DNA from: Streptomyces durmitorensis
GTDB lineage: Bacteria; Actinomycetota; Actinomycetes; Streptomycetales; Streptomycetaceae
Assembly: GCF_023498005.1 (NCBI RefSeq)
Contig: NZ_CP097289.1
Span: 7,688,001-7,752,000 of the forward strand
DNA: 64,000 nt
Reading direction: 5' to 3'
Under the pieces are notes generated by a model that was given only the letters and a program-made list of their open reading frames with translations, was not told the origin of the DNA and searched no databases. Within the stretch, counting starts at the first letter, position 1, and each line of letters starts with the position of its first letter. Below are positions 30,307 to 39,912 of the stretch, piece by piece. Position numbers and translations under genes: made by a program.

Positions 30307-31662
30307 GTGGAGCCCGACCTGTTTACCGCAGCTGCCGAGGACCGCCAGGAGAAGGACCCTTCGACGAGTCCCCTGGCCGTCCGGATGCGCCCGCGCACCC
30401 TCGAAGAAGTCGTCGGCCAGCAGCATCTGCTGAAGCAGGGCTCGCCCCTGCGGAGGCTGGTGGGCGAGGGCGAGGGCGGGGGAGGACCGGCGGGACCGTC
30501 GTCGGTGTTCCTCTGGGGACCGCCGGGCATCGGCAAGACCACCCTTGCGTACGTGGTCTCGAAGGCCACGAACAAGCGCTTCGTGGAGCTCTCCGCGATC
30601 ACCGCCGGTGTGAAGGAAGTCCGCGCCGTCATCGAGGGCGCCCGGCGTGCGATGGGCGGCCACGGCAAGGAGACCGTCCTCTTCCTCGACGAGATCCACC
30701 GCTTCAGCAAGGCCCAGCAGGACTCCCTGCTCCCGGCCGTCGAGAACCGCTGGGTGACGCTGATCGCGGCGACCACCGAGAACCCGTACTTCTCGATCAT
30801 CTCCCCGCTCCTGTCCCGCTCCCTCCTCCTCACGCTCGAACCGCTCACGGACGACGACCTGCGCGGCCTGCTGCGCCGGGCGCTCACCGAGGAGCGGGGC
30901 CTGGGCGGCGCGGTCGAGCTGCCCGAGGACACCGAGGCGCACCTCCTGCGGATCTCGGGCGGCGACGCCCGGCGCGCGCTCACCGCCCTGGAGGCGGGTG
31001 CGGGCTCGGCCCTCGCCAAGGGGGAGAAGGAGATCACCCTCCAGACCCTGGAGGAGTCGGTCGACCGGGCAGCCGTGAAGTACGACCGCGACGGCGACCA
31101 GCACTACGACGTCGCGAGCGCCCTCATCAAGTCCATCCGCGGTTCGGACGTCGACGCGGCCCTGCACTATCTGGCCCGGATGATCGAGGCGGGCGAGGAC
31201 CCCCGCTTCATCGCACGGCGCCTGATGATCTCCGCGAGCGAGGACATCGGCCTCGCCGACCCCACCGCGCTGCCCACGGCGGTCGCCGCCGCCCAGGCCG
31301 TCGCCATGATCGGCTTTCCGGAGGCCGCGCTCACCCTCAGCCACGCGACGATCGCCCTCGCCCTGGCCCCGAAGTCGAACGCCGCGACGATCGCCATCCA
31401 GTCCGCCCAGGCAGACGTCCGCGCAGGTCTGGCGGGCCCCGTCCCGCCCCACCTGCGCGACGGGCACTACAAGGGGGCGGCCAAGCTCGGCCACGCCCAG
31501 GGCTATGTGTATCCGCACGACGTGCCGGGCGCGATCGCGGCCCAGCAGTACGCACCGGACGCGGTGGCCGCCAAGCGTTACTACCAACCCACGCGCTATG
31601 GAGCAGAGGCGCGGTACGCGGACGTGGTCGAGCGGGTGCGCGAGCGCCTCAAGGGCGAGTAG
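30307..31662 (+). CDS. rarA: Replication-associated recombination ATPase RarA
   Basis: 451-residue AAA+ ATPase of the RarA/MgsA/WRNIP1 family that acts at stalled forks. Walker [10 protein letters not shown], Walker B FLDEIHRF, sensor 1 [10 protein letters not shown], then the C-terminal helical tetramer domain ending in the KGEx tail. [16 protein letters not shown] near the N-terminus is family-typical. GTG start fits a leaderless transcript. Not part of the preceding operon. Confidence 0.94.
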   Translation: MEPDLFTAAAEDRQEKDPSTSPLAVRMRPRTLEEVVGQQHLLKQGSPLRRLVGEGEGGGGPAGPSSVFLWGPPGIGKTTLAYVVSKATNKRFVELSAITAGVKEVRAVIEGARRAMGGHGKETVLFLDEIHRFSKAQQDSLLPAVENRWVTLIAATTENPYFSIISPLLSRSLLLTLEPLTDDDLRGLLRRALTEERGLGGAVELPEDTEAHLLRISGGDARRALTALEAGAGSALAKGEKEITLQTLEESVDRAAVKYDRDGDQHYDVASALIKSIRGSDVDAALHYLARMIEAGEDPRFIARRLMISASEDIGLADPTALPTAVAAAQAVAMIGFPEAALTLSHATIALALAPKSNAATIAIQSAQADVRAGLAGPVPPHLRDGHYKGAAKLGHAQGYVYPHDVPGAIAAQQYAPDAVAAKRYYQPTRYGAEARYADVVERVRERLKGE

Positions 31663-31722
31663 CCGCACGGTCCGGCGGGGCAGCCGCACCGCCCCCGGCG
31701 GGCGGGCCCCGGCGCTCCCGCC

Positions 31723-31728
31723 TACGCT
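31723..31728 (+). promoter_or_regulatory. -10 box of a leaderless promoter for the HNH lipoprotein
   Basis: TACGCT, ending 7 nt before the ATG at 31736; no ribosome site is present. Confidence 0.45.
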
Positions 31729-31735
31729 CGGCGCC

Positions 31736-32497
31736 ATGGGCACAGCAGCCGGGCCGCGCGCGGGGGCCACCCTGCTCGCCGCCGCCGCCCTCGCCGCGGC
31801 CTGCACGCCGCCGCAGCTGGAGCGCGCCGCCTCCCGCCACACGGCCACCAGGTCCCCGGCTCAGACGGCAACACGGCAGCCCACGCCCGAGCCGTCCCCC
31901 ACGGCCGCCCTCGCGAGCCCCGGCTTCCCGCCCACCGCCGCGCGGGCCCGGGACCAGCTCGCCGGCCTCACCGTCGCCCGGGGCAAGAACTGGCAGACGT
32001 ACAAGCGCTCCGAGTTCGGCGTCGGCTGGTCCGACGACACTGACGCCCCCGGCGGCCGCAACGGCTGCGACACCCGCGACGACGTCCTGCGGCGCGACCT
32101 GAGGAACCTGCGCGAGGGCGACCGCAACCCCTGCGTCGTGCTCTCCGGCGTCCTGCACGACCCGTACACCGGCAAGGACCTTCCCTACTCCTACCGCCGC
32201 GCCTCGCAGATCCAGACCGACCACGTCGTCGCGCTCGGCGCGGCCTGGCGGGCCGGAGCCTGGGCCTGGACGGCGCGGAAGCGGCTGACGTACGCCAACG
32301 ACCTCGACGTCCTGCTCGCCGCCGACAAGGCGACGAACTACACGAAGAGCAGCCAGACCCCCGACAAGTGGAAACCCCCGCGCAAGGAATACTGGTGCGA
32401 GTACGGCCGCCGCTGGACCGGGATCAAGGCGAAGTACCGGCTCACCGTCACGGCCCCCGAGAAACTGGCCCTCCAGGACCTCCTCGCCACCTGCTGA
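31736..32497 (+). CDS. Secreted HNH (DUF1524) nuclease-like lipoprotein
   Basis: 253 residues. Lipoprotein signal with lipobox LAAAC at about residues 18-22, a Thr/Pro/Ser linker, and a DUF1524-type HNH domain: GCDTRDDVLRRDL, QTDHVVALGAAWRAGAWAW with the catalytic Asp-His, and NDLDVLLAADKATNYTKSS. Such proteins are exported and may digest extracellular nucleic acid. The nuclease activity is inferred from family. Start fixed by the leaderless promoter and signal peptide. Confidence 0.88.
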   Translation: MGTAAGPRAGATLLAAAALAAACTPPQLERAASRHTATRSPAQTATRQPTPEPSPTAALASPGFPPTAARARDQLAGLTVARGKNWQTYKRSEFGVGWSDDTDAPGGRNGCDTRDDVLRRDLRNLREGDRNPCVVLSGVLHDPYTGKDLPYSYRRASQIQTDHVVALGAAWRAGAWAWTARKRLTYANDLDVLLAADKATNYTKSSQTPDKWKPPRKEYWCEYGRRWTGIKAKYRLTVTAPEKLALQDLLATC

Positions 32498-32868
32498 GCC
32501 TGCGGCCGGGGCTGCGGCTGAGGCACCCCCTGCCACCCGGTACACTTGCCCGAAGTGCTGCGTCCCGTGTCCCGGTCTCGTACCGGACACCACCAGAACG
32601 GGACATCCAGCCGGAGCCCCGGACCTCACCGTCCAGGAATCTCCAGGAGCGTCGCGCACCGTCGAAGGTGTCGCGGGCAGCCCACCACCATCTCGTACTC
32701 CGGGAAGCGGTCGGTGGGCCACTCGCGTGCTGCACATAGTGCCCAGACCAGGGAGCGGCTGCCCGCCGGATCCAGCATCACCGGATCCGATGGGTTTCCC
32801 AGGCTGCGGATTGCGACCTCCCCTAACCCTGGTGAAGCCGATTTCACATTGAACAGAGAGGTTGGTTC
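32498..32868 (+). other. Non-coding stretch and long rpsD leader
   Basis: 371 nt without a gene. A TACACT -10 box at 32541-32546 would give an rpsD leader of about 315 nt. Two hairpins are clear: 32567-32590 (GTGTCC...GGACAC with CGGT/ACCG inside) and 32767-32789 (CGGATCC/GGATCCG with a 9-nt loop). A third, weaker pairing CCAGG/CCTGG lies near 32800-32845. No conserved small reading frame is apparent. Confidence 0.55.
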
Positions 32869-33483
32869 ATGCCGAACCAGTCCCGCCCCAAGGTCAAGAA
32901 GTCGCGTGCCCTCGGCATCGCGCTGACCCCGAAGGCCGTCAAGTACTTCGAGGCCCGCCCCTACCCGCCGGGCGAGCACGGCCGTGGGCGCAAGCAGAAC
33001 TCGGACTACAAGGTCCGTCTGCTCGAGAAGCAGCGTCTGCGCGCGCAGTACGACATCAGCGAGAAGCAGATGGCCCGTGCCTACGACCGCGCCAAGAAGG
33101 CCGAAGGCAAGACCGGCGAGGCCCTGGTCATCGAGCTCGAGCGCCGTCTCGACGCCCTGATCCTTCGTTCGGGCATCGCCCGCACGATCTACCAGGCCCG
33201 TCAGATGGTCAGCCACGGCCACATCGAGGTCAACGGCGGCAAGGTCGACAAGCCGTCGTTCCGCGTCCGTCCCGACGACGTCGTGATGGTCCGCGAGCGC
33301 AGCCGTGAGAAGCCGCTGTTCGTGGTCTCGCGTGAGGGTGGCTTCGCCCCCGACGGCGAGATCCCGCGTTACCTCCAGGTGAACCTGAAGGCCCTGGCCT
33401 TCCGTCTGGACCGTGACCCGAACCGCAAGGAGATCCCCGTGATCTGCGACGAGCAGCTCGTCGTCGAGTACTACGCCCGCTGA
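32869..33483 (+). CDS. rpsD: 30S ribosomal protein S4
   Basis: 204 residues. N-terminal part with YPPGEHGRGRKQNSDYKVRLLEKQRLR, then the S4 RNA-binding domain (LDALILRSGIARTIYQARQMV, HIEVNGGKVDKPSFRV). It nucleates 30S assembly. It lacks the N-terminal cysteine cluster that binds zinc in many S4 proteins. It stands alone rather than in the alpha operon, usual for Streptomyces. AGAGAGGT ribosome site. Its last 13 nt overlap the converging gene. Confidence 0.97.
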   Translation: MPNQSRPKVKKSRALGIALTPKAVKYFEARPYPPGEHGRGRKQNSDYKVRLLEKQRLRAQYDISEKQMARAYDRAKKAEGKTGEALVIELERRLDALILRSGIARTIYQARQMVSHGHIEVNGGKVDKPSFRVRPDDVVMVRERSREKPLFVVSREGGFAPDGEIPRYLQVNLKALAFRLDRDPNRKEIPVICDEQLVVEYYAR

Positions 33484-35651
33484 CCCGGACGTAGCTCTCC
33501 CTGCTTCAGCCCGTCGCTCGCCCTGCCCTCGTGGTGGAGCGGGCGGCGGGTTCTTGCGTTGGTCCTCCGGCCCGCGCCCAGGGCCCGGGAGACCGCGGCG
33601 TCCGGGGTGAGACGGGTCCCGGCGGCCACGCACTCCTCGTACCGCGCGTCGCCCAGCTGTTCGCGGGCCTGTGCCTCGCACAGTTCGTGCGGCCCGCCGA
33701 AGTTCCCCGAGCCGAACAGCGGAAGGCCCACCGAAGGCCAGATGCGGGACGCGGCGCCCTGCAGGACCGCGGCCTCTGCCGGGTCGCCCTCCACCGCGGT
33801 GAACAGGGCGAGCAGCTCGATCGCGAGCACCGTGCCGAGCAGATCGTTGAAGGCGTGGTCCAGGGCCAGGCACCGCATGACCAGCTCACGGGCCGTCGCG
33901 GCCTCGCCGCGCGTCCAGGCCGCGAAGCCGAGGACATAGAGGGCGTACGCGAGGGTCCAGCGCTCGCCGTGGTCCTCGCAGACCTGGCGTACGTCCTCGC
34001 AGAGCTCCACCGCGTCGGCGAGCTCGCCGCGGAAGGCGAGGGCCATCGCCAGCTCGACCTGGCCCATCAGGACGTTGCTGTTGAGCTCGCCGATCTCGCG
34101 GTACTGAGCGAGGGCCGAGCGCAGCAAGGTTTCGGCACGCTCCATGTCGTCGGCGAGGAGCGCGAGGCAGCCGATGCGATGGACCGCGTACGCGGTCGCG
34201 ATGGCGCTGCCGGTACGTTCCGCCTCGTCCTTGCACTCGTGCAGCGCGGCGAGCGCGGCGACCGTGTCGCCCTGAAGGACCGCTACGTAGCCAAGGACCC
34301 ACAGCGCCTTGAGACGCGATTCGTCGTGGTCGCCGTCCAGCTCAAGGGCGCGGTCGAGCCAGTGCCGCCCCTCCGCGAGCCGCCCGCAGCCGACCCAGTA
34401 GAACCACAGGCTGCCCGCCAGGTACTGGCCCAGATGCGTCTCGTCCGGCTCCGACAGGCAGTACTCCAACGCGCCCCGCAGATTGGGCAGTTCGCAGTCG
34501 ACGAGTTCGGCGACGTGCGCCTGGCGCGGTGAGAACCAGTCCAGCTCGCAGTGGGTGGCGAGCCCCATGTACCAGTCGCGGTGCCTGCGCCGCATCCGCG
34601 CCGCGTCGCCGGTCGCCTCGAGCCAGTCGGCGCCGTACGCCCTGACCGTGTCGAGCATGCGGTACCGGACGCCCGTCGGTCCCTCCTCGCGGGTCACGAC
34701 GGACTGCGCGAGCAGCTCACTCAGTACGTCGAGGACGTCGTCGGCGTGCAGGCCGTCGCCGCTGCAGATGTACTCGGCCGCCTCCAGGTCGAAGGGCCCG
34801 CAGAACACCGAGAGCCGCGACCACAGCAGGCGCTCGCCCGCCGTGCACAGCTCGTGGCTCCAGCCGATGGCCGTACGCAGGGTCTGATGCCGAGGCGGAA
34901 CGTCACGCCGGGCTCCGGTGAGCAGCGCGAACCGGTCGTCGAGCCGGGAGAGCAGCTGCGCGGGCGAGAGTGCCCGCAGCCGACCCGCCGCCAGCTCGAC
35001 GGCCAGCGGAATCCCGTCCAGACGGCGGCACAGCTCCGCCACGTCGGCTTCGTTCTCCTCGTCCAGGACGAACCCGGGAAGCCCGGCCGCCGCACGGTCG
35101 GCGAACAGCGCGGCGGCGTCCGGCGCGGGCAGCGGCGCGAGCGGGAAGATCCGCTCGCCGCAGGTGTCGAGCGGCCTGCGCCCCACCGCGAGCACCCGCA
35201 GGCCGGGGGAGCGGTGCAGCAGCTCTCCCACCAGCGAGGCGCACGCCTCCACCAGGTGCTCGAACCCGTCGACGACGAGGAGGACTTCCCGCTCCGCGAG
35301 ATGGTCGAGCAGTACCTTGCGCGGCGTGCGATGCGTGTGATCGGTCAGACGCAGCGCGTCGGCGACGGCGTGCTCCACGAGATCGGGGTCCCGGACCGCG
35401 GCGAGCTCCACCAGCCAGGCGCCGTCCGGCGGCGCGGCGTCGGAGGCGGCCCGGACGGCGAGGCGTGACTTCCCCACGCCGCCGACGCCGGTCACCGTGA
35501 CCAGACGTCCGGCCTCCAACGCGGCGGCGAGATCGGCGAGTTCGCCGGTGCGTCCGACGAACGCGTTGAGCTCCAGGGGGAGGTTGCCGGGTCTCGGCGG
35601 GCGGGCGGGGGAGTCGTGCCGACCGCTACCGGTGCCCTGATCGCGTCGCAT
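33471..35651 (-). CDS. NB-ARC ATPase with TPR repeats, no effector domain
   Basis: 726 residues from the ATG at 35651 (an upstream TTG at 35690 is possible; neither has a good ribosome site). Residues about 30-280 form an AfsR-like NB-ARC ATPase: FVGRTGELADLAAALEAG, P-loop GVGGVGKSR, Walker B LLVVDGFEHL, and GIPLAVELAAGRL. The rest is helical TPR-like. Relatives carry a SARP or LuxR DNA-binding domain; none is visible here. The last 40 residues are Arg/Gly-rich and run 13 nt into rpsD, tail to tail. Probably a signalling ATPase; target unknown. Confidence 0.85.
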   Translation of the reverse strand: MRRDQGTGSGRHDSPARPPRPGNLPLELNAFVGRTGELADLAAALEAGRLVTVTGVGGVGKSRLAVRAASDAAPPDGAWLVELAAVRDPDLVEHAVADALRLTDHTHRTPRKVLLDHLAEREVLLVVDGFEHLVEACASLVGELLHRSPGLRVLAVGRRPLDTCGERIFPLAPLPAPDAAALFADRAAAGLPGFVLDEENEADVAELCRRLDGIPLAVELAAGRLRALSPAQLLSRLDDRFALLTGARRDVPPRHQTLRTAIGWSHELCTAGERLLWSRLSVFCGPFDLEAAEYICSGDGLHADDVLDVLSELLAQSVVTREEGPTGVRYRMLDTVRAYGADWLEATGDAARMRRRHRDWYMGLATHCELDWFSPRQAHVAELVDCELPNLRGALEYCLSEPDETHLGQYLAGSLWFYWVGCGRLAEGRHWLDRALELDGDHDESRLKALWVLGYVAVLQGDTVAALAALHECKDEAERTGSAIATAYAVHRIGCLALLADDMERAETLLRSALAQYREIGELNSNVLMGQVELAMALAFRGELADAVELCEDVRQVCEDHGERWTLAYALYVLGFAAWTRGEAATARELVMRCLALDHAFNDLLGTVLAIELLALFTAVEGDPAEAAVLQGAASRIWPSVGLPLFGSGNFGGPHELCEAQAREQLGDARYEECVAAGTRLTPDAAVSRALGAGRRTNARTRRPLHHEGRASDGLKQGELRPGQRA

Positions 35652-35754
35652 GAGACACGGAGCGTACTCATCCGTAAGCAGTCCGTACAATCACTTCGCT
35701 GAACTCCCTTGCCCGTACACGGTAATGCGGTGCGGAGCCTCGGCCCCGGCGCGA

Positions 35755-35760
35755 TAGGGT
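35755..35760 (+). promoter_or_regulatory. -10 box before the DUF948-alaS unit
   Basis: TAGGGT, about 50 nt upstream of the DUF948 start. The -35 region is unclear. Confidence 0.4.
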
Positions 35761-35811
35761 CGGGGGACGACTTTTCGATGTTCAGGGCCGATGTCCAGGG
35801 AGCGGTGCACA

Positions 35812-36261
35812 GTGTCGGGTGGCGAGGTGGCCGGGATCCTGGTGGCCGTCTTCTGGGCGATCCTGGTCTCCTTCCTGGCCGTGGCGCTGGTGAGGCTGGC
35901 GCAGACGCTCAAGGCGACCACCAAGCTCGTCGCGGACGTGACCGAGCAGGCTGTGCCGCTCCTCGCGGACGCCTCCAGCGCGGTGCGCTCCGCGCAGACC
36001 CAGATCGACCGGGTCGACGCCATCGCCTCCGACGTCCAGGAGGTCACGTCGAACGCCTCGGCGCTCTCCACGACGGTGGCCTCCACCTTCGGCGGCCCCC
36101 TCGTCAAGGTCGCGGCGTTCGGATACGGCGTGCGCAGGGCCCTGGGCCGCAAGGCAGGACCCGAATCAGACAATGTGCCATCGGCACCCGCCCGACGTAC
36201 CGTGATCGTGGGGCGCACCGTCCCCTCCGCGCGGCGGCGGGGCAAGCGGAAGAAGGACTGA
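35812..36261 (+). CDS. DUF948 membrane protein
   Basis: 149 residues. N-terminal membrane helix (GILVAVFWAILVSFLAVALV), then a helical DUF948 coiled segment (TLKATTKLVADVTEQAVPLL) and a basic tail. Function unknown. The GTG at 35812 has AGGGAG 9 nt upstream, better than the ATG at 35791. First gene of the unit DUF948-DUF6167-alaS-ruvX. Confidence 0.85.
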   Translation: MSGGEVAGILVAVFWAILVSFLAVALVRLAQTLKATTKLVADVTEQAVPLLADASSAVRSAQTQIDRVDAIASDVQEVTSNASALSTTVASTFGGPLVKVAAFGYGVRRALGRKAGPESDNVPSAPARRTVIVGRTVPSARRRGKRKKD

Positions 36262-36268
36262 CGCAGCG

Positions 36269-36634
36269 ATGTTCCGCCGTACGTTCTGGTTCACCGCGGG
36301 CGCCGCTGCCGGTGTGTGGGCCACCACCAAGGTCAACCGCAAGATCAAGCAACTGACCCCCGAGAGCCTCGCGGCGCAGGCCGCGAACAAGGCGCTCGAA
36401 GCGGGTCACAAGCTCAAGGACTTCGCTCTCGACGTCCGCGACGGCATGGCCCAGCGCGAGGCCGAACTGGGCGAGGCCCTGGGCCTCGAAGCCCCGGTCG
36501 ACGCCGAACTCCCTGGGCAGCGCACGGTCGTCGTGGCCATCGAGAACGGCAAGACCAGCAAGACCGACAAGAACAAGCAGGGCAAGTACCTCTCGAAGTC
36601 GAAGTACTCGTACAACCGGAATGAGGACCACTGA
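36269..36634 (+). CDS. DUF6167 family protein
   Basis: 121 residues with a short hydrophobic N-terminus ([18 protein letters not shown]) and a charged, helical body; C-terminus Lys/Asn/Ser-rich. I place it in the small Streptomyces family found before alaS; function unknown. Its stop shares a base with the alaS start. Confidence 0.8.
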   Translation: MFRRTFWFTAGAAAGVWATTKVNRKIKQLTPESLAAQAANKALEAGHKLKDFALDVRDGMAQREAELGEALGLEAPVDAELPGQRTVVVAIENGKTSKTDKNKQGKYLSKSKYSYNRNEDH

Positions 36635-39303
36635 TGGAGTCGGCCGAGATTCGCCGCCGCTGGCTGAGCTTCTTCGAGGAGCGCGGGCACACCGTCGTCC
36701 CTTCGGCGTCGCTCATCGCGGACGACCCGACTCTGCTCCTCGTCCCCGCGGGCATGGTGCCCTTCAAGCCCTACTTCCTGGGCGAGGTCAAGCCGCAGTT
36801 CTCGCGCGCCACGAGCGTGCAGAAGTGCGTGCGTACGCCGGACATCGAAGAGGTCGGCAAGACCACCCGGCACGGCACGTTCTTCCAGATGTGCGGCAAC
36901 TTCTCCTTCGGTGACTACTTCAAGGAAGGCGCCATCACGTACGCCTGGGAGCTGCTCACCAGCTCCGTGGCGGACGGTGGCTACGGCCTGGACCCCGAGC
37001 GCCTGTGGGTGACGGTCTACCTCGACGACGACGAGGCCGAGACCATCTGGCGCGAGAAGGTGGGCGTCCCCGCCGAGCGCATCCAGCGCCTGGGCAAGAA
37101 GGACAACTACTGGTCCATGGGCGTCCCCGGACCCTGCGGCCCCTGCTCCGAGATCAACTACGACCGCGGCCCCGAGTTCGGCGTCGAGGGCGGCCCGGCC
37201 GTCAACGACGAGCGGTACGTGGAGATCTGGAACCTGGTCTTCATGCAGTACGAGCGCGGCGAGGGCACCTCGAAGGAGGACTTCGAGATCCTCGGCGACC
37301 TGCCCAGCCAGAACATCGACACCGGCCTCGGTCTCGAACGTCTCGCCATGATCCTTCAGGGCGTACAGAACATGTACGAGACCGACACCCTGCGCGTCGT
37401 CATGGACAAGGCCACCGAGCTGACCGGCGTCCGCTACGGCGCCGAGCAGGGCTCGGACGTCTCCCTGCGCGTGGTCGCCGACCACATGCGCACGTCCGTG
37501 ATGCTCATCGGCGACGGCGTCACGCCGGGCAACGAAGGCCGTGGTTACGTACTGCGCCGCATCATGCGCCGAGCCATCCGCAACATGCGCCTGATGGGCG
37601 CCACGGGCCCCGTCGCCTTCGAGCTCGTCGACACGGTCATCAAGTCGATGGGCGAGCAGTACCCCGAGCTCCGATCCGACCGCAAGCGCATCGAGACCGT
37701 CGCCCTCGCCGAAGAGGCCGCCTTCCTCAAGGCCCTCAAGGGCGGCACGAACATCCTCGACACCGCCGTCACCGAGACCAAGGCCGCGGGCGGCAAGGTC
37801 CTCTCCGGCGACAAGGCGTTCCTGCTGCACGACACGTGGGGCTTCCCGATCGACCTCACCCTGGAGATGGCCGCCGAACAGGGCCTTTCCGTGGACGAGG
37901 ACGGCTTCCGGCGCCTGATGAAGGAGCAGCGGGAGCGGGCCAAGGCCGACGCCCAGGCCAAGAAGACCGGCCACGCCGATCTGCACGCCTACCGCGAGAT
38001 CGCCGACGCCTCCGGCGCCACGGACTTCACCGGCTACACCCTCACCGAGAACGAGGCCGTGATCGTCGGCCTCCTGGTCAACGGCGTCTCGTCCCCCGCC
38101 GCCCGCGAGGGCGACGAGGTCGAGGTCGTCCTCGACCGCACCCCCTTCTACGCCGAGGGCGGCGGCCAGATCGCCGACTCCGGCCGGATCCGTCTCGACA
38201 ACGGCGCAGCCGTCGAGATCCGTGACGTACAGAAGCCGGTCCCCGGCGTGCACGTCCACAAGGGTGTCGTCCTGGTCGGCGAGATCACCGTCGGCGACCA
38301 GGTCTGGGCCTCGATCGACGTGCACCGCCGCCGTGCCATCGCCCGCGCCCACTCCGCCACGCACCTCACGCACCAGGCGCTGCGCGACGCGCTCGGCCCG
38401 ACGGCCGCCCAGGCCGGTTCCGAGAACCAGCCGGGCCGCTTCCGCTTCGACTTCGGCTCCCCGTCGGCCGTGCCCACGGCCGTCATGACGGACGTCGAGC
38501 AGAAGATCAACGAAGTGCTCGCCCACGAGCTCGACGTGCAGGCCGAGGTCATGTCGATCGACGAGGCCAAGAAGCAGGGCGCCATCGCCGAGTTCGGCGA
38601 GAAGTACGGCGAGCGCGTGCGCGTGGTCACCATCGGCGACTTCTCCAAGGAGCTGTGCGGCGGCACGCACGTCCACAACACCGCCCAGCTGGGCCTGGTG
38701 AAGCTGCTCGGCGAGTCGTCCATCGGTTCGGGTGTGCGCCGCATCGAGGCCCTGGTCGGCGTCGACGCGTACAACTTCCTGGCCAAGGAGCACACGGTCG
38801 TCGCCCAGCTCCAGGAGCTGGTCAAGGGCCGCTCCGAGGAGCTGCCCGAGAAGGTCTCCGCCATGCTCGGCAAGCTGAAGGACGCCGAGAAGGAGATCGA
38901 GAAGTTCCGCGCGGAGAAGGTTCTGGCGGCCGCCGCCGGTCTCGTCGAATCCGCTAAGGACGTACGAGGCGTCGCGCTCGCCACCGGACAGGTGCCGGAC
39001 GGCACGGGCGCCGACGACCTGCGCAAGCTGGTCCTCGACGTGCGCCACCGCATCCCCGGCGACCGCCCGGCCGTGGTCGCTCTCTTCACCACGGCCAACG
39101 GCCGCCCGCTGACGGTCATCGCCACGAACGAAGCCGCACGCGAGCGCGGTCTCAAGGCCGGCGACCTCGTCCGTACGGCAGCCAAGACGCTCGGTGGCGG
39201 TGGCGGCGGCAAGCCGGACGTCGCCCAGGGCGGCGGCCAGAACGTCGCGGCCATCGGCGACGCCATGGCGGCCGTCGAACGCCTCGTCGCAGAGACGGCC
39301 TGA
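36634..39303 (+). CDS. alaS: Alanine--tRNA ligase
   Basis: 889 residues, full length. Class II core with [27 protein letters not shown], editing domain with the zinc site [11 protein letters not shown] and [10 protein letters not shown], and the C-Ala domain ([17 protein letters not shown]). ATG shares the A of the upstream TGA (TGATG), so translation is coupled to the small DUF gene, and its own stop overlaps ruvX. Confidence 0.97.
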   Translation: MESAEIRRRWLSFFEERGHTVVPSASLIADDPTLLLVPAGMVPFKPYFLGEVKPQFSRATSVQKCVRTPDIEEVGKTTRHGTFFQMCGNFSFGDYFKEGAITYAWELLTSSVADGGYGLDPERLWVTVYLDDDEAETIWREKVGVPAERIQRLGKKDNYWSMGVPGPCGPCSEINYDRGPEFGVEGGPAVNDERYVEIWNLVFMQYERGEGTSKEDFEILGDLPSQNIDTGLGLERLAMILQGVQNMYETDTLRVVMDKATELTGVRYGAEQGSDVSLRVVADHMRTSVMLIGDGVTPGNEGRGYVLRRIMRRAIRNMRLMGATGPVAFELVDTVIKSMGEQYPELRSDRKRIETVALAEEAAFLKALKGGTNILDTAVTETKAAGGKVLSGDKAFLLHDTWGFPIDLTLEMAAEQGLSVDEDGFRRLMKEQRERAKADAQAKKTGHADLHAYREIADASGATDFTGYTLTENEAVIVGLLVNGVSSPAAREGDEVEVVLDRTPFYAEGGGQIADSGRIRLDNGAAVEIRDVQKPVPGVHVHKGVVLVGEITVGDQVWASIDVHRRRAIARAHSATHLTHQALRDALGPTAAQAGSENQPGRFRFDFGSPSAVPTAVMTDVEQKINEVLAHELDVQAEVMSIDEAKKQGAIAEFGEKYGERVRVVTIGDFSKELCGGTHVHNTAQLGLVKLLGESSIGSGVRRIEALVGVDAYNFLAKEHTVVAQLQELVKGRSEELPEKVSAMLGKLKDAEKEIEKFRAEKVLAAAAGLVESAKDVRGVALATGQVPDGTGADDLRKLVLDVRHRIPGDRPAVVALFTTANGRPLTVIATNEAARERGLKAGDLVRTAAKTLGGGGGGKPDVAQGGGQNVAAIGDAMAAVERLVAETA

Positions 39304-39788
39304 TGGACGACTCCTCAGGGGGCATGCGCAGGGGCCGGCGCCTGGCCATCGACGTCGGTGACGCCCGGATCGGGGTCGCCTCGTGCGACCCCGACGGGAT
39401 CATCGCCACTCCGGTGGAGACGGTGCCGGGACGTGATGTCCCGGCCGCCCAGCGCAGGTTGAAGCAGCTTGTCGACGAGTACGAACCGATCGAGATCGTC
39501 GTCGGCCTCCCTCGCTCCCTCAACGGGGGCGAGGGGCCCGCGGCCGCCAAGGTCCGTGCGTTCACACAGGACCTCGCCCGCTTGGTCGCCCCCATTTCGG
39601 TGAGGCTCGTGGACGAGAGGATGACCACAGTGACGGCCAGTCAGGGGCTGCGCGCCTCGGGCGTGAAGTCCAAAAAGGGCAGGTCTGTCATCGATCAGGC
39701 GGCGGCCGTCATCATCCTGCAGCAGGCACTGGAGTCCGAACGGGCGTCAGGTAAAGCTCCGGGCGAGGGCGTCGAAGTGGTCATCTGA
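39303..39788 (+). CDS. ruvX: YqgF/RuvX nuclease-like protein
   Basis: 161 residues of the RNase H-like YqgF family (Holliday junction resolvase homologue, implicated in 16S rRNA 5' end processing). The first strand LAIDVGDARIGVA, GLPRSLNGGEGPAA and LVDERMTTVTA are typical, and the acidic residues are present. ATG overlaps the alaS stop. Confidence 0.94.
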   Translation: MDDSSGGMRRGRRLAIDVGDARIGVASCDPDGIIATPVETVPGRDVPAAQRRLKQLVDEYEPIEIVVGLPRSLNGGEGPAAAKVRAFTQDLARLVAPISVRLVDERMTTVTASQGLRASGVKSKKGRSVIDQAAAVIILQQALESERASGKAPGEGVEVVI

Positions 39789-39794
39789 TCGCGA

Positions 39795-39861
39795 TACGGT
39801 AACGTTCCGCGCGATGCGGCGGTGTTCGAACAGCTGCCGCACAGCATCAAGAGGCGGAACG
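39795..39861 (+). promoter_or_regulatory. mltG promoter and nested inverted repeats
   Basis: TACGGT at 39795-39800 is a possible -10. Arms CGTTCCGC (39803-39810) and GCGGAACG (39854-39861) enclose GCGGC/GCCGC (39816-39820 and 39836-39840), which encloses the perfect DNA palindrome TGTTCGAACA (39823-39832). This could be an operator or a folded 5' leader. Confidence 0.45.
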
Positions 39862-39912
39862 GTTGCCCTCCCACTCAGACGGCGGCCCCGCCTCGCGGCA
39901 TGTAGGGGATCG

